DNA of 64,000 nucleotides from Arbacia lixula (GCA_963669155.1 OZ022585.1:5499558-5563557); one strand, 5' to 3'; numbered from the stretch's first letter, positions 43,688-56,232 are shown. Made by a program: numbers and translations. Notes: a model not told the origin generated them from the letters alone.

Positions 43688-44680
43688 GAAGAAATAAACC
43701 TAACATACCCAGACACTAACAGATGCACAGACTCACATAAACAGTCACCCCCCACCCCCACCCCGCACTTTATGCTCTTGGTCGAAATAATGGAGTTATA
43801 ACAGGATTTTTCAAATTTCAAATTTAACGAAATACATCAAAAGATATACATATTATATATCAACCTGTTCACAAACCGTATAAGGTATTTGAGACCCGCT
43901 GCTCCTTAGTGGCACCATAATTTTCATGTCTATTTTTAATGACACTTGTATGCTACGCTAAATACATAAACGTTTGAAACATGTTTCTACAGAGAACACA
44001 AATCCATAAAAAAAAATAAAGCAAGAAAATAGATACATATACTGACACAATACAGAGATGGAAATATTATTATTTCGATAAAGATAGGTCCACATTCTCG
44101 AAAGGGTACTACACATGGTCGCATGGTGGATGATTTGGTATCAGGAAATACTTAATCACTTCTAATGCTCATTCAGCATATCGGCATATAGTATATACAT
44201 TTACAATGTAACGTGACCATACATAGAATCGTTTGTTAGACCCCCCTTTCCCCCTCCCCCCCTTAGTCTGCTGACCCAGTTTTAGTTCTTTATCGCAATA
44301 TCATTATGGACGAAAGTATACTGAAGTACTGAAGTTTCATACAAATATATCTCCGTTAGCCTATGAACACAGCATTTCTCATTCAGACGACTCGATTTTA
44401 CAATCGTAAGTGCATACGATTTGAAATGTGACGTCACCTTCTTGCACAAAGTGAATGATCAGGTCCTGAGATCCGGCATCGCAGAGTCGTATTACTGAAC
44501 GCCTGCCTGCCGCGGTGGTCTCTATCAATCATGAAGTTGCCATACATTAGCTTTTGCTACCGCGTACAATTTGAATATGCTGGTAAACCGGTCTACAATG
44601 GTCTATTGAGTCTAATACTTTTAGCCCCCCCTTCTCCCTTTCCCAGCCCGAACCCTGCCCACCCCCATGACATCGACTCG

Positions 44681-44827
44681 TCACTCGCCATCGGTAGCCC
44701 CCACCACGGTCCTGGGGTTGAAGTATTCCTTCGATCTCACGATGAATCCCTTGTCGATGCACGAGTAGGCCATGTCAATCAGGGAATCCTTGGGGTCGCG
44801 CGGAGTGATACCCAGTACGTTGCGCAT
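44681..44827 (-). CDS. DFR-like exon 8 (C-terminus)
   Basis: Acceptor ctacccgtag, TGA at 44681-44683. It encodes NVLGITPRDPKDSLIDMAYS. Confidence 0.85.
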   Translation of the reverse strand: MRNVLGITPRDPKDSLIDMAYSCIDKGFIVRSKEYFNPRTVVGATDGE

Positions 44828-47800
44828 CTACGGGTAGATCAATTGATAATTAATTAATCAAAGGTGACTTTCTATTATTCTGAAAGGAATATGATTGCCC
44901 ATTTTCAGAATGTTCTCAAACCGTACTGTAGAGTCAATAACGATGATAGTAAAAAGGAGACTTAAAGCACTTAATGTACTTTCTACACTGGCAAAATTTA
45001 CCTATTTGTCCTCAAGCCTGATTTTGCACTGATTTAGTATTTTCTGCTGTTATATATGAAGGAGCAATGTACTTAAAGACAGGAATCCACTTCGAATAGC
45101 CGGATCGAGTATGAACTAACCAGCTAATTAACTAGTCTGCGAAGTGATAAATGAGATAAAACACTCCCATAGCTCACCCTGTGGTCGGATAACTTCACCT
45201 CCACATCGAGTAGCTGAGACACGTACTTGATGGACGGATCGAAGATGCCCATGAATTTCACTCCGATGTTTGGCGCCCTCTTCGTTGGGGGTTTATAGCC
45301 TAGGTAACAATGGGGAATATTATAGTAAGGTTACCATAGGTCATGTGTTAATTCAGTTAAATAAAAATATTACATAGGGCAAACAACTAGGGGCTTGTAC
45401 TTCATATCATCTTTATACCATCTTCACGTCATATTATGACCAGCTCCGTTTCGAGAGCGGCTTAAACAGCTTCAACTTTAGATTTGACTGGGGACTTTCC
45501 TCAAAAGTAGTAAAAGCAAATCCCCAAAACATAGCTATTTCATGTACATATCAACAAAGCGACCCTCTCTTTCTTATTTTGTCTATAGCTGGCGCTACAT
45601 ATCAAATCATGTCCACCCAATTTACTCGAAATCAAATTTAATGATGTGTCAAACCATTCTGCTCTTTCTGGTTAGCTTTCCCATTTTCTCAGACTCGTCG
45701 TGCTGCAACAGCACCATCAACAACGAGAAGAGCATCATCTTACTCGTCAGATATCTGTGGAAGATAACAGATCCAGTTAAACGAATGCTCACCTAAGACA
45801 GGTACATCAGCTGATTTTGTAAAAAAACCGAAAATTTTCAGAGTCTTGTTTTCCAATCTTTAGAGATTAGTGGATACCTTTGTCTCGCAGCTCAGCATGG
45901 AGTATCTTCGACATTTCTAACATCCACATGTTGTACGGCGCAATAATGTGCCTGTTGCCTATAATGGAAAGAGTAAAAAAGTTTGTAAATCGATAAGTCG
46001 TCCCTACGCTATGTTCTTGTTCTTCTCTGTGATATATTTGTAAGAGACGGTAAATATTATAACATGGTAATACAAATCGACGTGTTTATTTTCTGCTATG
46101 AAATCTAAATTGTAGGCCTATATATTGAGGTATAGTCATATTCATCTTGTTGCAAATAGATCATAAACTTCTTGAAATTGTTTTCTAGGTTGTTCTGAAG
46201 ATAACGCTGCTCATATGTATGTAAACAACGCATATTATACGTACAAGGAAATACGCCACCAATCAAAGGTAATAATTCAAGGGTGGATTCCTCAAAACGT
46301 TGAACATTTTAATTTAAGTTATAAGTTCGAGAGGGCTATTGATCTTCAATCCCGTTTGTCGTTATGTCAATTGGGATATGCCGTTTGGTATTCCAGCTGA
46401 TGTTGGCAAATCCATATCAGGACGTTGATGCGGTAATGGTCCACCATCACTGACTTGAATACTCAAAACGTTGGGCATGCGCAGAGCTTCGATATGACGT
46501 CATTGGACTTAACCGCAGCTGTCCATGTCCACGCTCGATTACGCCGCTTACCTGCAGCGTCAGGAAGCGTCATGGCAACGACATGAGCCCGGGCGACGTC
46601 ACGCACGTCACAGACGGGGAAGTTCACACTGGGCACGAGGAAGAAATCCTTCTCCACCATGCGCTTGATCACCTCCACACTCGTCCCCGCGCCCCCGCAC
46701 AGTACGGGCCCAAGCACTAGGGACGGATTGATTGTCGCCAGCTCGAACCGATGAGCAGCTGGTGGGGGAAACCATTGGCAATGCATTGCACTTGGTGATA
46801 GAAAAATTGTGACACTTTTGAAAAAAATAATTACTAAAAAAGTGACAAACCAAAGCAAGTTAGAATACACACATCGTAAACCTGAAAAGTAAATGTGAAT
46901 TTTTGAAGAGACAGGTTTTGTGAAATTTTACCAATTCATATTTTTGTAATGATTATTGAATATAAAATGAGATTTTCATTTTTTGACAAATTTGGATGTT
47001 TAAATCTGTGTTAATCAAATTGTAATCAATCTACAACACAACAATGCCATTGCGCACCACAATTGTCATTCCACAAGGCATTTCTTGTCAGAAGCATCCT
47101 GAATCATCAATGTGATGACAGTTTCCAGTCGATTCAAACGTGCGATGAACACTGGGCATTGCTGCGTTCTGGGCAAGCGTGAGAGTTAGAAAGATAGTTA
47201 AAAATATAGAAGCAAAAAAAAAAAAGAAAAAAAAAAGAGAAGAAGCTATTACGGAGCCGTAGAAGGAGAGAAGAAGACAAGTTTTACATAAAACACTGTA
47301 CATCTTTACCCGGCATCTTTTCGACAAAGTCCCAGGCCGCCCTCTCCGCCAGCGCCTTGCTCTTGCCGTAGGAGTCCTTGAGGCTGGTGTTGAGGTTCCT
47401 CCAGTCAGACTCCGTCAAGGGCCGTCCCGGGTACTCATGCAGGTCTGATCGGGCAAACAGACAGGCAGACAGACAGACAGACATACGAGGTTCTTGGGGA
47501 TATTACATGTAGCTTATTTCTTTTGCTTAAAAAAGAAATGAACTTCTGTAAAACCACAATTAGAACGCGTAGATCCAGATGGTCCATTTTGAAACCTCAC
47601 AGTGACGTTTAATTTAGCCACAGCATCGAAAACATACTACTTTGTGACTTTCCTCTCGTTGTCTCAGGATCAGATTCATAGTCAAATGCAAGATGAAGTT
47701 TGATATCAGGAAGCTGCCAATAGATTATTTACAACATGAAACTGATTGAGTCACTTTGATAGATTATGATGATCCACATTATTTTGTCAGGGCTAGGACA

Positions 47801-50800
47801 GTCCTCGAGACAAAAGGGATTATCCTGTCAAAGATAAACAAAACAAAGAAGATAACTTTGATTGAAAAAAAAAAAAACCGAGACACACAACATGAGTGTG
47901 TCCAATTCAGTCGCCATTTCCGTAGTCAAACTACATGAACAACTTTAACACAACAAGCTGTTATGCGGGACACACATTTTATTGCTTTTGCTGTCAACAT
48001 TTGACTCATCAAGGTGGTGACAAATGGTGCCAATGCCCTGGTTATGTCTTGGTAGAGGTATACCTGATACGGCAGCACAAGAGCTGGTTATAACAACCCT
48101 CTCGACCCCGCCGGCGTCTGCGCATGCCTGGAGAACCCGGGTAGTACCCTCCACAGCGGGTTTAATGAGTTCGTCCTCGTGTGTGGGGTTTTTGGACGGG
48201 AATGGGCTGGCAGTGTGGATGACGTGACTACAACCCTGCACTGCCCTACACGGTGGGAATGGACAGAGGTGAAAGAAGAAGAAGAAGAAGACACAAGGAG
48301 GAACAGATGACAACGTTAAGCAAATATGCACCTATACATAACAGTCAAATTCTTTATGTCTATATTGATAATTTGGTTCAAATTTGTGGGTGACTGCTGC
48401 TATATACATTTTTGGAAATAGTAATCTCAATAGCATACTCAATCTAAAAATCAATGTTGCCATTTGTTTGTAAGCCGGCATGGGGGCCATATTGGCGTTT
48501 CAAAATGGCCGCCATAATCAATCTTTCTTTGCCTGTTTTTCCCAATCTAACCCACCTAGTCGATATTTTTGGAGGTTTGAACCCACATTTTTAGGATAGA
48601 GGCTAGGGCAATTCTACGAAAACTTGAAAGTTACTGGATTCCTAAATTTAGGTTGGATGTTCGTGGTTACTACCTTGCCGAGAACTTTTAAAATGATTGA
48701 TTCCTCTATTTGTAAGACAGATCGGTCATCTCAATGTGAAATAAAAAAAAAAACAGATGCATGATCAATGTATTAATCCGTAATCCACATTATCTGTGCT
48801 GTGATTTTCACTCTGTTGAATTGTATTATTTCTGGGTAAGCTGATTTCATTGATTGCGGCACTCGGTGTTAAATACAAGTGATCACTATAATAGTGTGTT
48901 TAATATTTCACACTAGGGCTTTCAAATAAAGCAATTTCGTGGTATTTTGATGCGACTACGCTAATGGCATGATTTGTATATACCAACATGATTTAAAGCA
49001 GTGACGTTTTATAGTGGCTTTGAATGCAGCTACCGCCACAGCTTTTTTTTTTTATTATTATTATATAGACATTACTCGACTCGAATGATTCCAAAGAAAA
49101 AAGTCATAAAAAATATCAAAGCATCATCCAAAACCACGTCATCAAGGGAACTACACCACCGAGATATAGTGTACTAGTGTATGGGACCGGAAATGGGTAT
49201 GACTGTTCAAACAATGCGGATGTCGCTGCAAGGAGAGTAAGAGCACGTATTTTCCCTGTATGCGGCATGGGAAATTAAACACGGAATTATTGATTTGATC
49301 AATGGAACACACTATTAGGGTTCAAAAGTGAAACTCCAGGCGTGATACAATAGCAGCACCCCAATGGGGTTCGAAATTTGCACCCTATTCGAGGGTGCAA
49401 TTTTGAACCCTCTAATGGGGTGCATTATTGTACCCTTGGGTTTACTATTGAACCCTCACAGGTTCAAACTGCACCCCTAGGGGTTCAATTATAAAGTAGT
49501 CGGGGTTCAATTCAACATCCATACGGTTCAAATTTGCACCTTTCAATGTATATTTTTGCACCTTTGGGGGTTCATTTTCGACAAAACCCAACCCTACAGG
49601 GTGCATAATTGAATCTTTCAGGGTTTATTTCTGAACCCCGTAGGCAGGTAAAAAAAAGACCGTTAAAAACTTTTTTGGACGTCAAAATATGGTAAAAACC
49701 AAGACCTTTTGGAAACTCGATATTATTCATTTGATACATGATTAAACATACATGGTTATAAACGCACACACAACCCTAACCCTACCTACCTACCCTACTC
49801 TACACAACCCTAACCCTACATTAATCCTATCCTATCCTAACTTATTCTACCCTAGTTCTGTTGTTTTCACACGCTCACTTTCAAATATATAGTACGACGG
49901 TAATGTGCTCCAAAAATATTGGTTAGTACAAGTAAAGATTTTGTTGTAAGTATTGTTTTCTGCACTCAATTAGGTGACATATGTTGTATTAATGTCTAAA
50001 TTTCTAAATGTTTATTGGAATGTATGCTAAAATATTCCTTATATCTAGTTTTGTGCCGTTTATGTATTAAAATGGACAAAAAGATGATACAAGTCAATAG
50101 CATGCATGCATGCATGAATATTCATTAGAATCTGAGTACGAAGTACCTATTTGATGCCTTGTCTTCGCTCGCATGATTGGTTGATCAACACCGGCTAGCC
50201 GCTTAGTCTATGTACGGTTTCTTTACGGAGAATTATAACTTTTATGTTTCGTTTGCGTGGATTTACGTAGCGAATTAATTAATATTGATCATTTGGTAAT
50301 TTAACTTCATTTGCTCCTCATACTTTTTGAATCAATTTACTTTTATAAGAGATACTGGCTGTAACATGTGAATGATATGATACATTTAATCGCTTTTCTG
50401 TGGGTTTCTGTACATGATTAATAATCCATGAAGAAAGGTTAAAATTTGAACCTTCCTGTAAATTGAACCCTGGTAGTAAACCTGCAGAAGGGGAATATTC
50501 AACCCTTGTCGAGATTGGGGTGCTAAACGCAAAATTGAACCTTAAACTGCACCTTTATTTCTTAGTATGAACTTTCGTGGATTGGGCGCATCATATCATT
50601 AGACAAACATGTGTGGTGTGAAAAATTCAGTTTGTTGGGCGGTGTACTTACTCCTTCCAGCCGTCGTCCTTGTTAAGGTCTGCCTCGACGAGCTCCAACT
50701 GGTGAGCGGCGTTAGGGCACAGCGCCCTCAAGGGATCCACCTTCTTGGGGTTGGTGAGACTCCTGACCGTCCCCCGGACCTGGTAACCCGCCTCCTGCAG

Positions 50801-51547
50801 CTGCTGCACGATGTGGGTTGCAATGAAGCCAGAGGCACCCGTCACCAACACCTCTGAGAGGAGATTCAGTCGGTTACGGCTGTCAAGCAGACTACCCTTT
50901 CCTCATCCCCTCCATAATATATATATTTTTTACAGAGACCCCCGACTTTTGAGTGACACATTTATCCACAGGGCCTACCCAAAAAGAGGAACAGTCATCC
51001 CATGATACACCGCCAAGCCACATTCAGATTTTGTTTTAAGTCATGTCCATTTCCGGTCTAGTGTACCATCATGCAATGCTGGAAACGGACATGAGTGCAA
51101 AACACAACTCTGAAGGTCGCCGCGTGGTGCATTATGGGTCTACTCTTATATGCTGTACGGAGAATTGGCAAGTCACACTCGCGGGTACTCCACGTTACGT
51201 AGTATGGTGTTACATATATAATTTTAGAGATAGAGTCATGCAATTGCGCCTGCGCTCTCCTCGAAGGCTCATTTAAAGTTTATCGGGACATGAACGGCAA
51301 GTCGGGTTCTAGCATGATCGACCAGACATATAGTTACCGTCTAAAGAGACTGTTGCTTGCAGACAAGACGAATGCCTTGATGACGGGTCTTTTGTATTCT
51401 CACGAATAGTGTGAAATACCATGATATATCCGGGACAACCTTTACCAAGGACAAATACGTTTGGTATACAAAATATTGGTAAAAGAACGTAAAATGATGC
51501 AATTTCATTTACTTACTATGGCCTCCTGAAGGCTGCGCTGTAGCCAT
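44681..51547 (-). CDS. Dihydroflavonol-4-reductase / cinnamoyl-CoA-reductase-like SDR, 8 exons, 368 aa
   Basis: Eight minus-strand exons join in phase with GT-AG borders: 51547-51517, 50853-50652, 48245-48064, 47444-47310, 46758-46552, 45958-45878, 45299-45178 and 44827-44681. This is an extended short-chain dehydrogenase/reductase. The Rossmann motif is VLVTGASGFIATHIVQQL (12-29). HTASPF follows the fourth strand. The catalytic Ser lies in VITSSCAAVS (129-138) and the YxxxK pair is Y164/K168 in DSYGKSKALAE. NPSLVLGP and DVRDVARAHV are further family marks. Members reduce carbonyls with NAD(P)H. The substrate of animal members is not predictable from sequence, and a flavonoid role should not be assumed. 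It is probably cytosolic, as no signal peptide is seen. The C-terminus RTVVGATDGE differs from plant enzymes. Confidence 0.92.
45178..45299 (-). CDS. DFR-like exon 7
   Basis: Acceptor gttacctag, donor AGG|gtgagc. It encodes YKPPTKRAPN and FMGIFDPSIKYV. Confidence 0.85.
45878..45958 (-). CDS. DFR-like exon 6
   Basis: Acceptor ccattatag, donor AAAG|gtatcc. It encodes NRHIIAPYNMWMLEMSKIL. Confidence 0.85.
46552..46758 (-). CDS. DFR-like exon 5
   Basis: Acceptor ccccaccag, donor GCAG|gtaagc. It encodes ATINPSLVLGP and VCDVRDVARAHVVAM. Confidence 0.95.
47036..47115. repeat. Dispersed repeat D3, copy C, in a DFR-like intron
   Basis: Shares TTTTGACAAATTTGGAT upstream and CCATTGCGCACCACA with the copy at 62470-62592. 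Confidence 0.5.
47310..47444 (-). CDS. DFR-like exon 4 (YxxxK)
   Basis: Acceptor cccgatcag, donor CCGG|gtaaag. It encodes LTESDWRNL and DSYGKSKALAERAAWDF. Confidence 0.95.
48064..48245 (-). CDS. DFR-like exon 3 (catalytic Ser)
   Basis: Acceptor ccgtgtag, donor TCAG|gtatac. It encodes CSHVIHTASPFP and RVVITSSCAAVS. Confidence 0.95.
48300..49170 (-). other. DFR-like intron 2, first part
   Basis: No exon was recognised. About 48470-48700 has the look of an old dispersed repeat, with CCATATTGGCG and AAAATGGCCGCC, but no second copy was found in the window. Confidence 0.4.
49176..49271. mobile_element. MITE family 8, copy C (half element)
   Basis: Aligns with the right half of the element at 13366-13558 (GGACCGGAAATGGGTATGA to TATGCGGCATGG). 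The other half is missing. Confidence 0.55.
49318..50575. mobile_element. Foldback-type element with GGGTTCAA / TGCACCC repeat arms
   Basis: The left part (49318-49645) is built from about fifteen alternating GGGTTCAA, TGAACCC, GGGTGCA and TGCACCC words. The right part (about 50440-50575) uses the same words. The interior contains CCCTAACCCTA stretches near 49775-49825 and AT-rich DNA. It lies within DFR-like intron 2. Confidence 0.6.
50652..50853 (-). CDS. DFR-like exon 2 (Rossmann nucleotide-binding motif)
   Basis: Acceptor tcctctcag, donor GGA|gtaagt. It encodes VLVTGASGFIATHIVQQL and GTVRSLTNPKK. Confidence 0.95.
50990..51160. mobile_element. Palindromic MITE family 8, copy B, in DFR-like intron 1
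   Basis: The left half, CCCATGATACACCGCC through CATGTCCATTTCCGG, is an imperfect reverse complement of the right half ending GCATTATGGG. Confidence 0.7.
51517..51547 (-). CDS. DFR-like exon 1 (start)
   Basis: ATG at 51547 encodes MATAQPSGGH, followed by donor CATA|gtaagt in phase 1. Confidence 0.8.
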
Positions 51548-52148
51548 GTCTAGTTACAAGTAAAGCCGTTCCTACGTAAGGTGCAGTACGGAATTGATTT
51601 GGCGTGTAACACCTCAAGCTGCAGACCGACAGATGTGCATCAACGTACTGTTTGTTTGATTGGGAGTAATGGGCATGATGACGTGTGTACATGTGTGTTT
51701 GTTGGACCTCGTGACCTCAATAAGTGCACACAGAGCTTATCACCCTATAGCAATGATTAATTGTCTTATCTGTAAAGACGAGTCGAATTAATTAGTTTGT
51801 TCCCAAGACGCTACAAGTGTTCTTTTTTCCATTTTTAAGACAGTGATCATGACATAGACCACATCTTGCTAATACGTGTTTATTTAGATCCATCGCGATA
51901 TCCTTTGCCACATGCATGCTGACCGTTTGAGGAGGAGGTCTGGTTTAAAAACACATTCTAGAGCTAATAATATGAAGATATTCGCCTCGAAGGGTCAACC
52001 AGCAAAGGAAAAATGGAACTATGAACGCAATCGATTTACCCATCAGCATGGTCAAAGTTCAAATATCAAGTACTCCAATGTTTGTTGTGGAACACGCTAA
52101 AACGCGATACGGGCGTATATAGCTCTTTGAAGAGCAAAAACCTTTTGG

Positions 52149-52323
52149 TGCCGGGGCGTCTCATGAAAGTTGTCAACACTGACTAAATAACCAGTGCCAA
52201 CAATTTCAGTGAAATCCTCGGTTTTTATTGGCTGAGAGGCACTAGCCTCTGACTGTTACTATTGTAACTGTCGGAGAAAGACAACTTGTCAGTGCTGACA
52301 ACCTACATGAAACGGTCCCCTGG
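52149..52323. mobile_element. MITE family 7, CAGGGGxCCGTTTCATG termini
   Basis: The left end, GCCGGGGCGTCTCATGAAA with GTTGTCAACACTGAC, pairs with the complement of GTCAGTGCTGACAAC and CATGAAACGGTCCCCTGG. Confidence 0.8.
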
Positions 52324-53617
52324 TATTGTAAAGAGTTAAGGAGAATGCCATTGGTCACCCATCATGCACGTCGTGGATATAATTGCATTCAAAATATTGA
52401 GCATGGTCAAAGATCCTTATCATTCTTATCATCTACGGATGAAGAGGGGGCGCGGGAGGGGGGGGGGGGTGGTTACCCCCCTTCTCCTTGTCGTCCGAAA
52501 AAAGGGGATAATAATTACCCGATAGAACAAAAACAAAATCGAACCTCTACCCCCAATGAATTAGCACTTTTTTGTACGACCGAAGGCCCACGCGCAAAAT
52601 CTCACGCCTATAGATGGTCTCAGACCTCGGCATCACTGATCCCCCCGCCCTCCCACCACCACCACCCACACTCTCTTAGGAAAAAAACTAGATCATCGTG
52701 TGAAATTGACTGACGACGTACTTAAACGTCGTTTTGCTGTACTCCCATCCTACTAGGGACGCGGCATAGACGTGGCGCAGTCGGGCATCAATTACATGAT
52801 ACTTGATACTTGATACCAACAGACTGTGGACAGTATAAAACGAGATGCACGTACTTAAAAAAATGTTGGTGAACTAGTAAACTTGAAGCGTATTGTAGAA
52901 ATTGTTTGGTCAAAGAAACACGAATTTTCCCGACCACAGTCCGTTTTACGATTTGTTGAAGACGGGGAAGGACGTCTTTAGTATTTTGGTGTAACCCAGG
53001 CTAAGTGGTGCCTTCACTCTTACCTCCCCAATTATGTAAGTTATGTATGAAAAAGTTTACTAATTCTAATGATTTAATAATGTAACTTTTCATTTTGTTG
53101 ATAAGTGCTTTTGTATATCTTTGTAACAAGTCAAACCTGTTTTCTTATAGCGGTGCCTTCACTCGTATCTTTGCTATAATATTTCAGCTGTGTACAATCA
53201 AGTTTTCATTGTCACATGTTGGTACTATGCGAGTAATCTTATAATAAAACCATTCATTTTGTGTTTGTCACTGATATTGTCCTGGAACTCCTCATTGCAA
53301 GGATAATAACTGTGCCAATAGTTGCAATAACACCAAAACACTTTCGAAACATATTACTATTATATCATGTATATTGTTATCATTCCCATTAGCACCCGAA
53401 GGTAAATATGTTTGTGTCATGCATGGTCAGTCGAAACAATATATCTGCTCAAACTTTTCCAATTGTATTTTGTACGCAATATGACATGTTATGACGTGGC
53501 ACCTACATTACATGCTTGCACATGTTTCAACAACAACAAAGAAAAAAAGGATCGTACACGAGTAACCTGACAAAACATGCGTCGATGCACTATTTATGTC
53601 ATTAAAGCCGAATGAGC

Positions 53618-53812
53618 CATTTTTGATAAGTTGCATCACCCGATGCATCTTGAGATATTATGAATTTAGTATCCTTACAAACAGGAGGGCCAGGGAAATA
53701 GTAGCAATGAATACAAACTGAAAAATTACATTGCAAGAAATTACGAATTTCTCACAATGATCTACTGTATGCCATCTGTGAATCGGGTGATGCAACTTAC
53801 CAAAGATGTTTA
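53618..53812. repeat. Short inverted repeat around AAGTTGCATCACCCGAT
   Basis: AAGTTGCATCACCCGAT near 53630 returns as ATCGGGTGATGCAACTT near 53786. A related CATCTGTAAATCGGGTTGTTGCA word lies at about 53980. It is possibly an eroded MITE. Confidence 0.45.
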
Positions 53813-54186
53813 TTCCCCTTAAATGACATGAATAGTTGTTATTAACTATTTTTCAAAAGCGCCAAAGCCTTTTTGAACACCTAGTATGTTTTATATTAAG
53901 TTGTTTGTTTAGGTCGCTTATCAAGTGATTCGAAGCCAAAAATAAGTTCATTTTTGTGCGTTTACCTCGCAACTGTGTCATCTGTAAATCGGGTTGTTGC
54001 ATCGCATATCAGTCATGTCAGTAAACAGCCAAGATACAGAATATGGTGCCAAGTGATATAGGGGACGTTGTAGTTCTTGTGATTGCTTTGGATATAACAA
54101 ACAATATGTGAACATATCTCCAAACATGATTGACATTGTGGCGGAGACATAAAAAAAGATCAATATTGGCTTGTGCAAAAGGGAAG

Positions 54187-55790
54187 CACTCGTTATTCCG
54201 AAGGTTCGTTATTCCGAAGGTTCGTTTGAGCGAAAACGTAAAAAGGTCCGTTAGTCCGAAAATGTGAAAAGCTTCGTAAGTCCGAAAATGAAATAAGATT
54301 CTTTTTTTTCTTCCGAAAATGCAATAAACTTATTTTAGTAACAAAAATGGTGTTGTCATTAAAAATGATATTATGCAATGATAATCTCGGCGGAGGATGA
54401 TGCATGCGTATTTTGTGGCCAAAGCATGTATTGTATCAAGAAGTGGCGTGGATCAAGCATCTTGATTTTAATTTTATCTGAGCAATTGCTGCTTGAGACG
54501 ATGGCTGCGGATGTCTGTTTTGCCCCCCCCCCCCCGCCGCCAAAAAGAGGGGGATCAACGCCCCTGTTGGAGGTTTTAATCTCTCTTATTCTGATCCAAA
54601 CAACCCCCTCCTCCCACCACCCCCCCCACACACACACACACACGCCGCGCAGAACCATTTTTTTTAGGTTTGTAAGTGGTAAACATTTAATCAAGAATAG
54701 ATCTTTAAGTAAAAATTTTGAACTTGGACAAAATAATTTCAAAATGCACCAATACTTCCCCATCGAAATTTACAGGTCTGGCAATGAGAGATAAACATGA
54801 TATCGATTCTTGCTTGAAAATGAACTAGCCCCATGAGCCTATGACCACCCCTTTGACAGAATTCTGTGCATTTAATCGCCTCGGGTAATGATAGATCAAC
54901 CCCCATAACAACAAGATTCAAGGTTAAATTTTATTTTCCGACAAAAACACAACAGCAAACAAAATACATGCATAAAGTTCAGATTCAATGAATGTAAATA
55001 ACAAACAAGAAATAATAAACATAATTCATCCATAGAAGAAGTATTTTTTGGAGGTGTCCAAAAAGAAGCAGGGCTTATGTACATTGGACATTGAGTGAAA
55101 GTATATAGAGATTATGTAATATATAATACATTTTAAGTAAACATATATGAGAAAAAACTAAAATCTTTCGCTTGACAATGTTCCTCTTTGACAACAACAA
55201 CAACAACAACAAAACAACAAATTAATTAATTCTTTCTTTTAGCATAACTTAATGGAAATTGGAAAACATGGAGAAAACACAAATAAACAACTCCCCCCCC
55301 TTCGAAGTAAAGCTGAACATCAACGGTGAACAGCAACGGTGATTCTATCCACCCCCTCCCCCCTTCAACACACCTGCCCTCCCGGTTTTCCCGGCTTCGC
55401 CACAGATTATTTTAGTTTCGGACTAACGGACCATATTTTATTTTCGGACTAACGAATCTTACTTCGTTTTCGGATTAATGAACCTTCAGAAAAACGAACC
55501 TTTTTCGTTTTCGGAGTAACAAACCTTCGGAGTAACGAACCTTATTTCGTTTTCGGATTAACGAACCTTCAGGCAAATGAACCTTATTTCGTTTTCGGAT
55601 TAACGAATCTTCGGAATAACGAACCCTATTTTATTTTCGGATTAACGAACCTTCGGAATAACCACACAGATGCTCGGATTGACGAACCCTTTTTCGTTTT
55701 CGGACTAACGAACCTCGAAATATAGGCAATTCACGTGGTTCGGAATTACGAACATTCGGAATAACGAACCTTCAGAATTTCGAACTGTAA
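54187..55790. mobile_element. Foldback element with TTCGTTATTCCGAAGG repeat arms (about 1.6 kb)
   Basis: The left arm (54187-54330) has words such as CGTTATTCCGAAGGTTCG and TCCGTTAGTCCGAAAATG. The right arm (about 55418-55790) has the complementary words (TTCGGAATAACGAACC, CGTTTTCGGATTAACGAA) in about a dozen imperfect units. The interior holds poly-C, CA repeats and a LINE-like 3' end. Confidence 0.75.
54908..55192 (-). mobile_element. Dispersed repeat D2 (probable LINE 3' UTR), copy 2
   Basis: The reverse complement matches 38296-38575, including TTGTCAAGCGAAA, ACATAATCTCTATATACTTT and TTGTTATTT. It is nested inside the foldback element at 54187-55790. Confidence 0.75.
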
Positions 55791-55793
55791 CCG

Positions 55794-56232
55794 CAAATAA
55801 TACATTTGACGGTAAACCCAAAAAATAATTAAAAATTGTAAACGAGTCCTATAAAAATATTTCGCTTTTAGTAAAAAATATATGAAATGTATAACAAACA
55901 ATGAATTTGAATGTTTTATGGGAACTTCTGAAATATTTCCCTTTAGGCGAACAGTGTAAATGGTATAACAAACAACGAATTTAGATGGTTATGTATCCTT
56001 TTGAAATATTTCCTTTTCATTGAACAATTTCAAAACAAATATCAACAACAAACATATTTATGGTTTATGAGAACTTATGCAATATTTTCCTTTTAACGAG
56101 GGATGTATAAAGGCATATTAAGAATGATGAAGTGAAATTGTTTATGGGTCCCTTCTCATAAGCGGAAACCAAAAATATAGATATTTTTAGTTATTTTCCT
56201 TTTGGTAACAATGAATAACATAATTATAGGAA
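55794..56232. repeat. Dispersed repeat D4, copy 1 (itself ~76-bp tandem repeats)
   Basis: Recurrent blocks contain TATAACAAACAAxGAATTT, ATGGTTTATGxGA and AAATATTTCCxTTT at about 76-bp intervals. The whole block is repeated in direct orientation at 60419-60852. Confidence 0.72.

Larger units (their letters stand above)
41386..44680. other. Convergent 3' region between tubulin and reductase genes
   Basis: No canonical AATAAA was seen within about 300 nt of the tubulin stop. The stretch holds a G run near 42043-42054, GT+GA microsatellites and a D3 repeat copy. No exon was recognised. Confidence 0.55.

Noticed and set aside
49360-49480. GGTTCGAAATTTGCACCC-like tRNA T-arm
   Set aside because: No acceptor stem or anticodon arm could be drawn around it. 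The word belongs to the GGGTTCAA array.
49770-49830. CCCTAA-like repeats as telomeric sequence
   Set aside because: There are only a few degenerate units inside foldback elements (also at 39885-39910). They are too short and irregular for a telomere.
54371-54794. 130-138 codon frames on both strands
   Set aside because: They cover poly-C and CA repeats inside a foldback element and give proline/histidine runs only.
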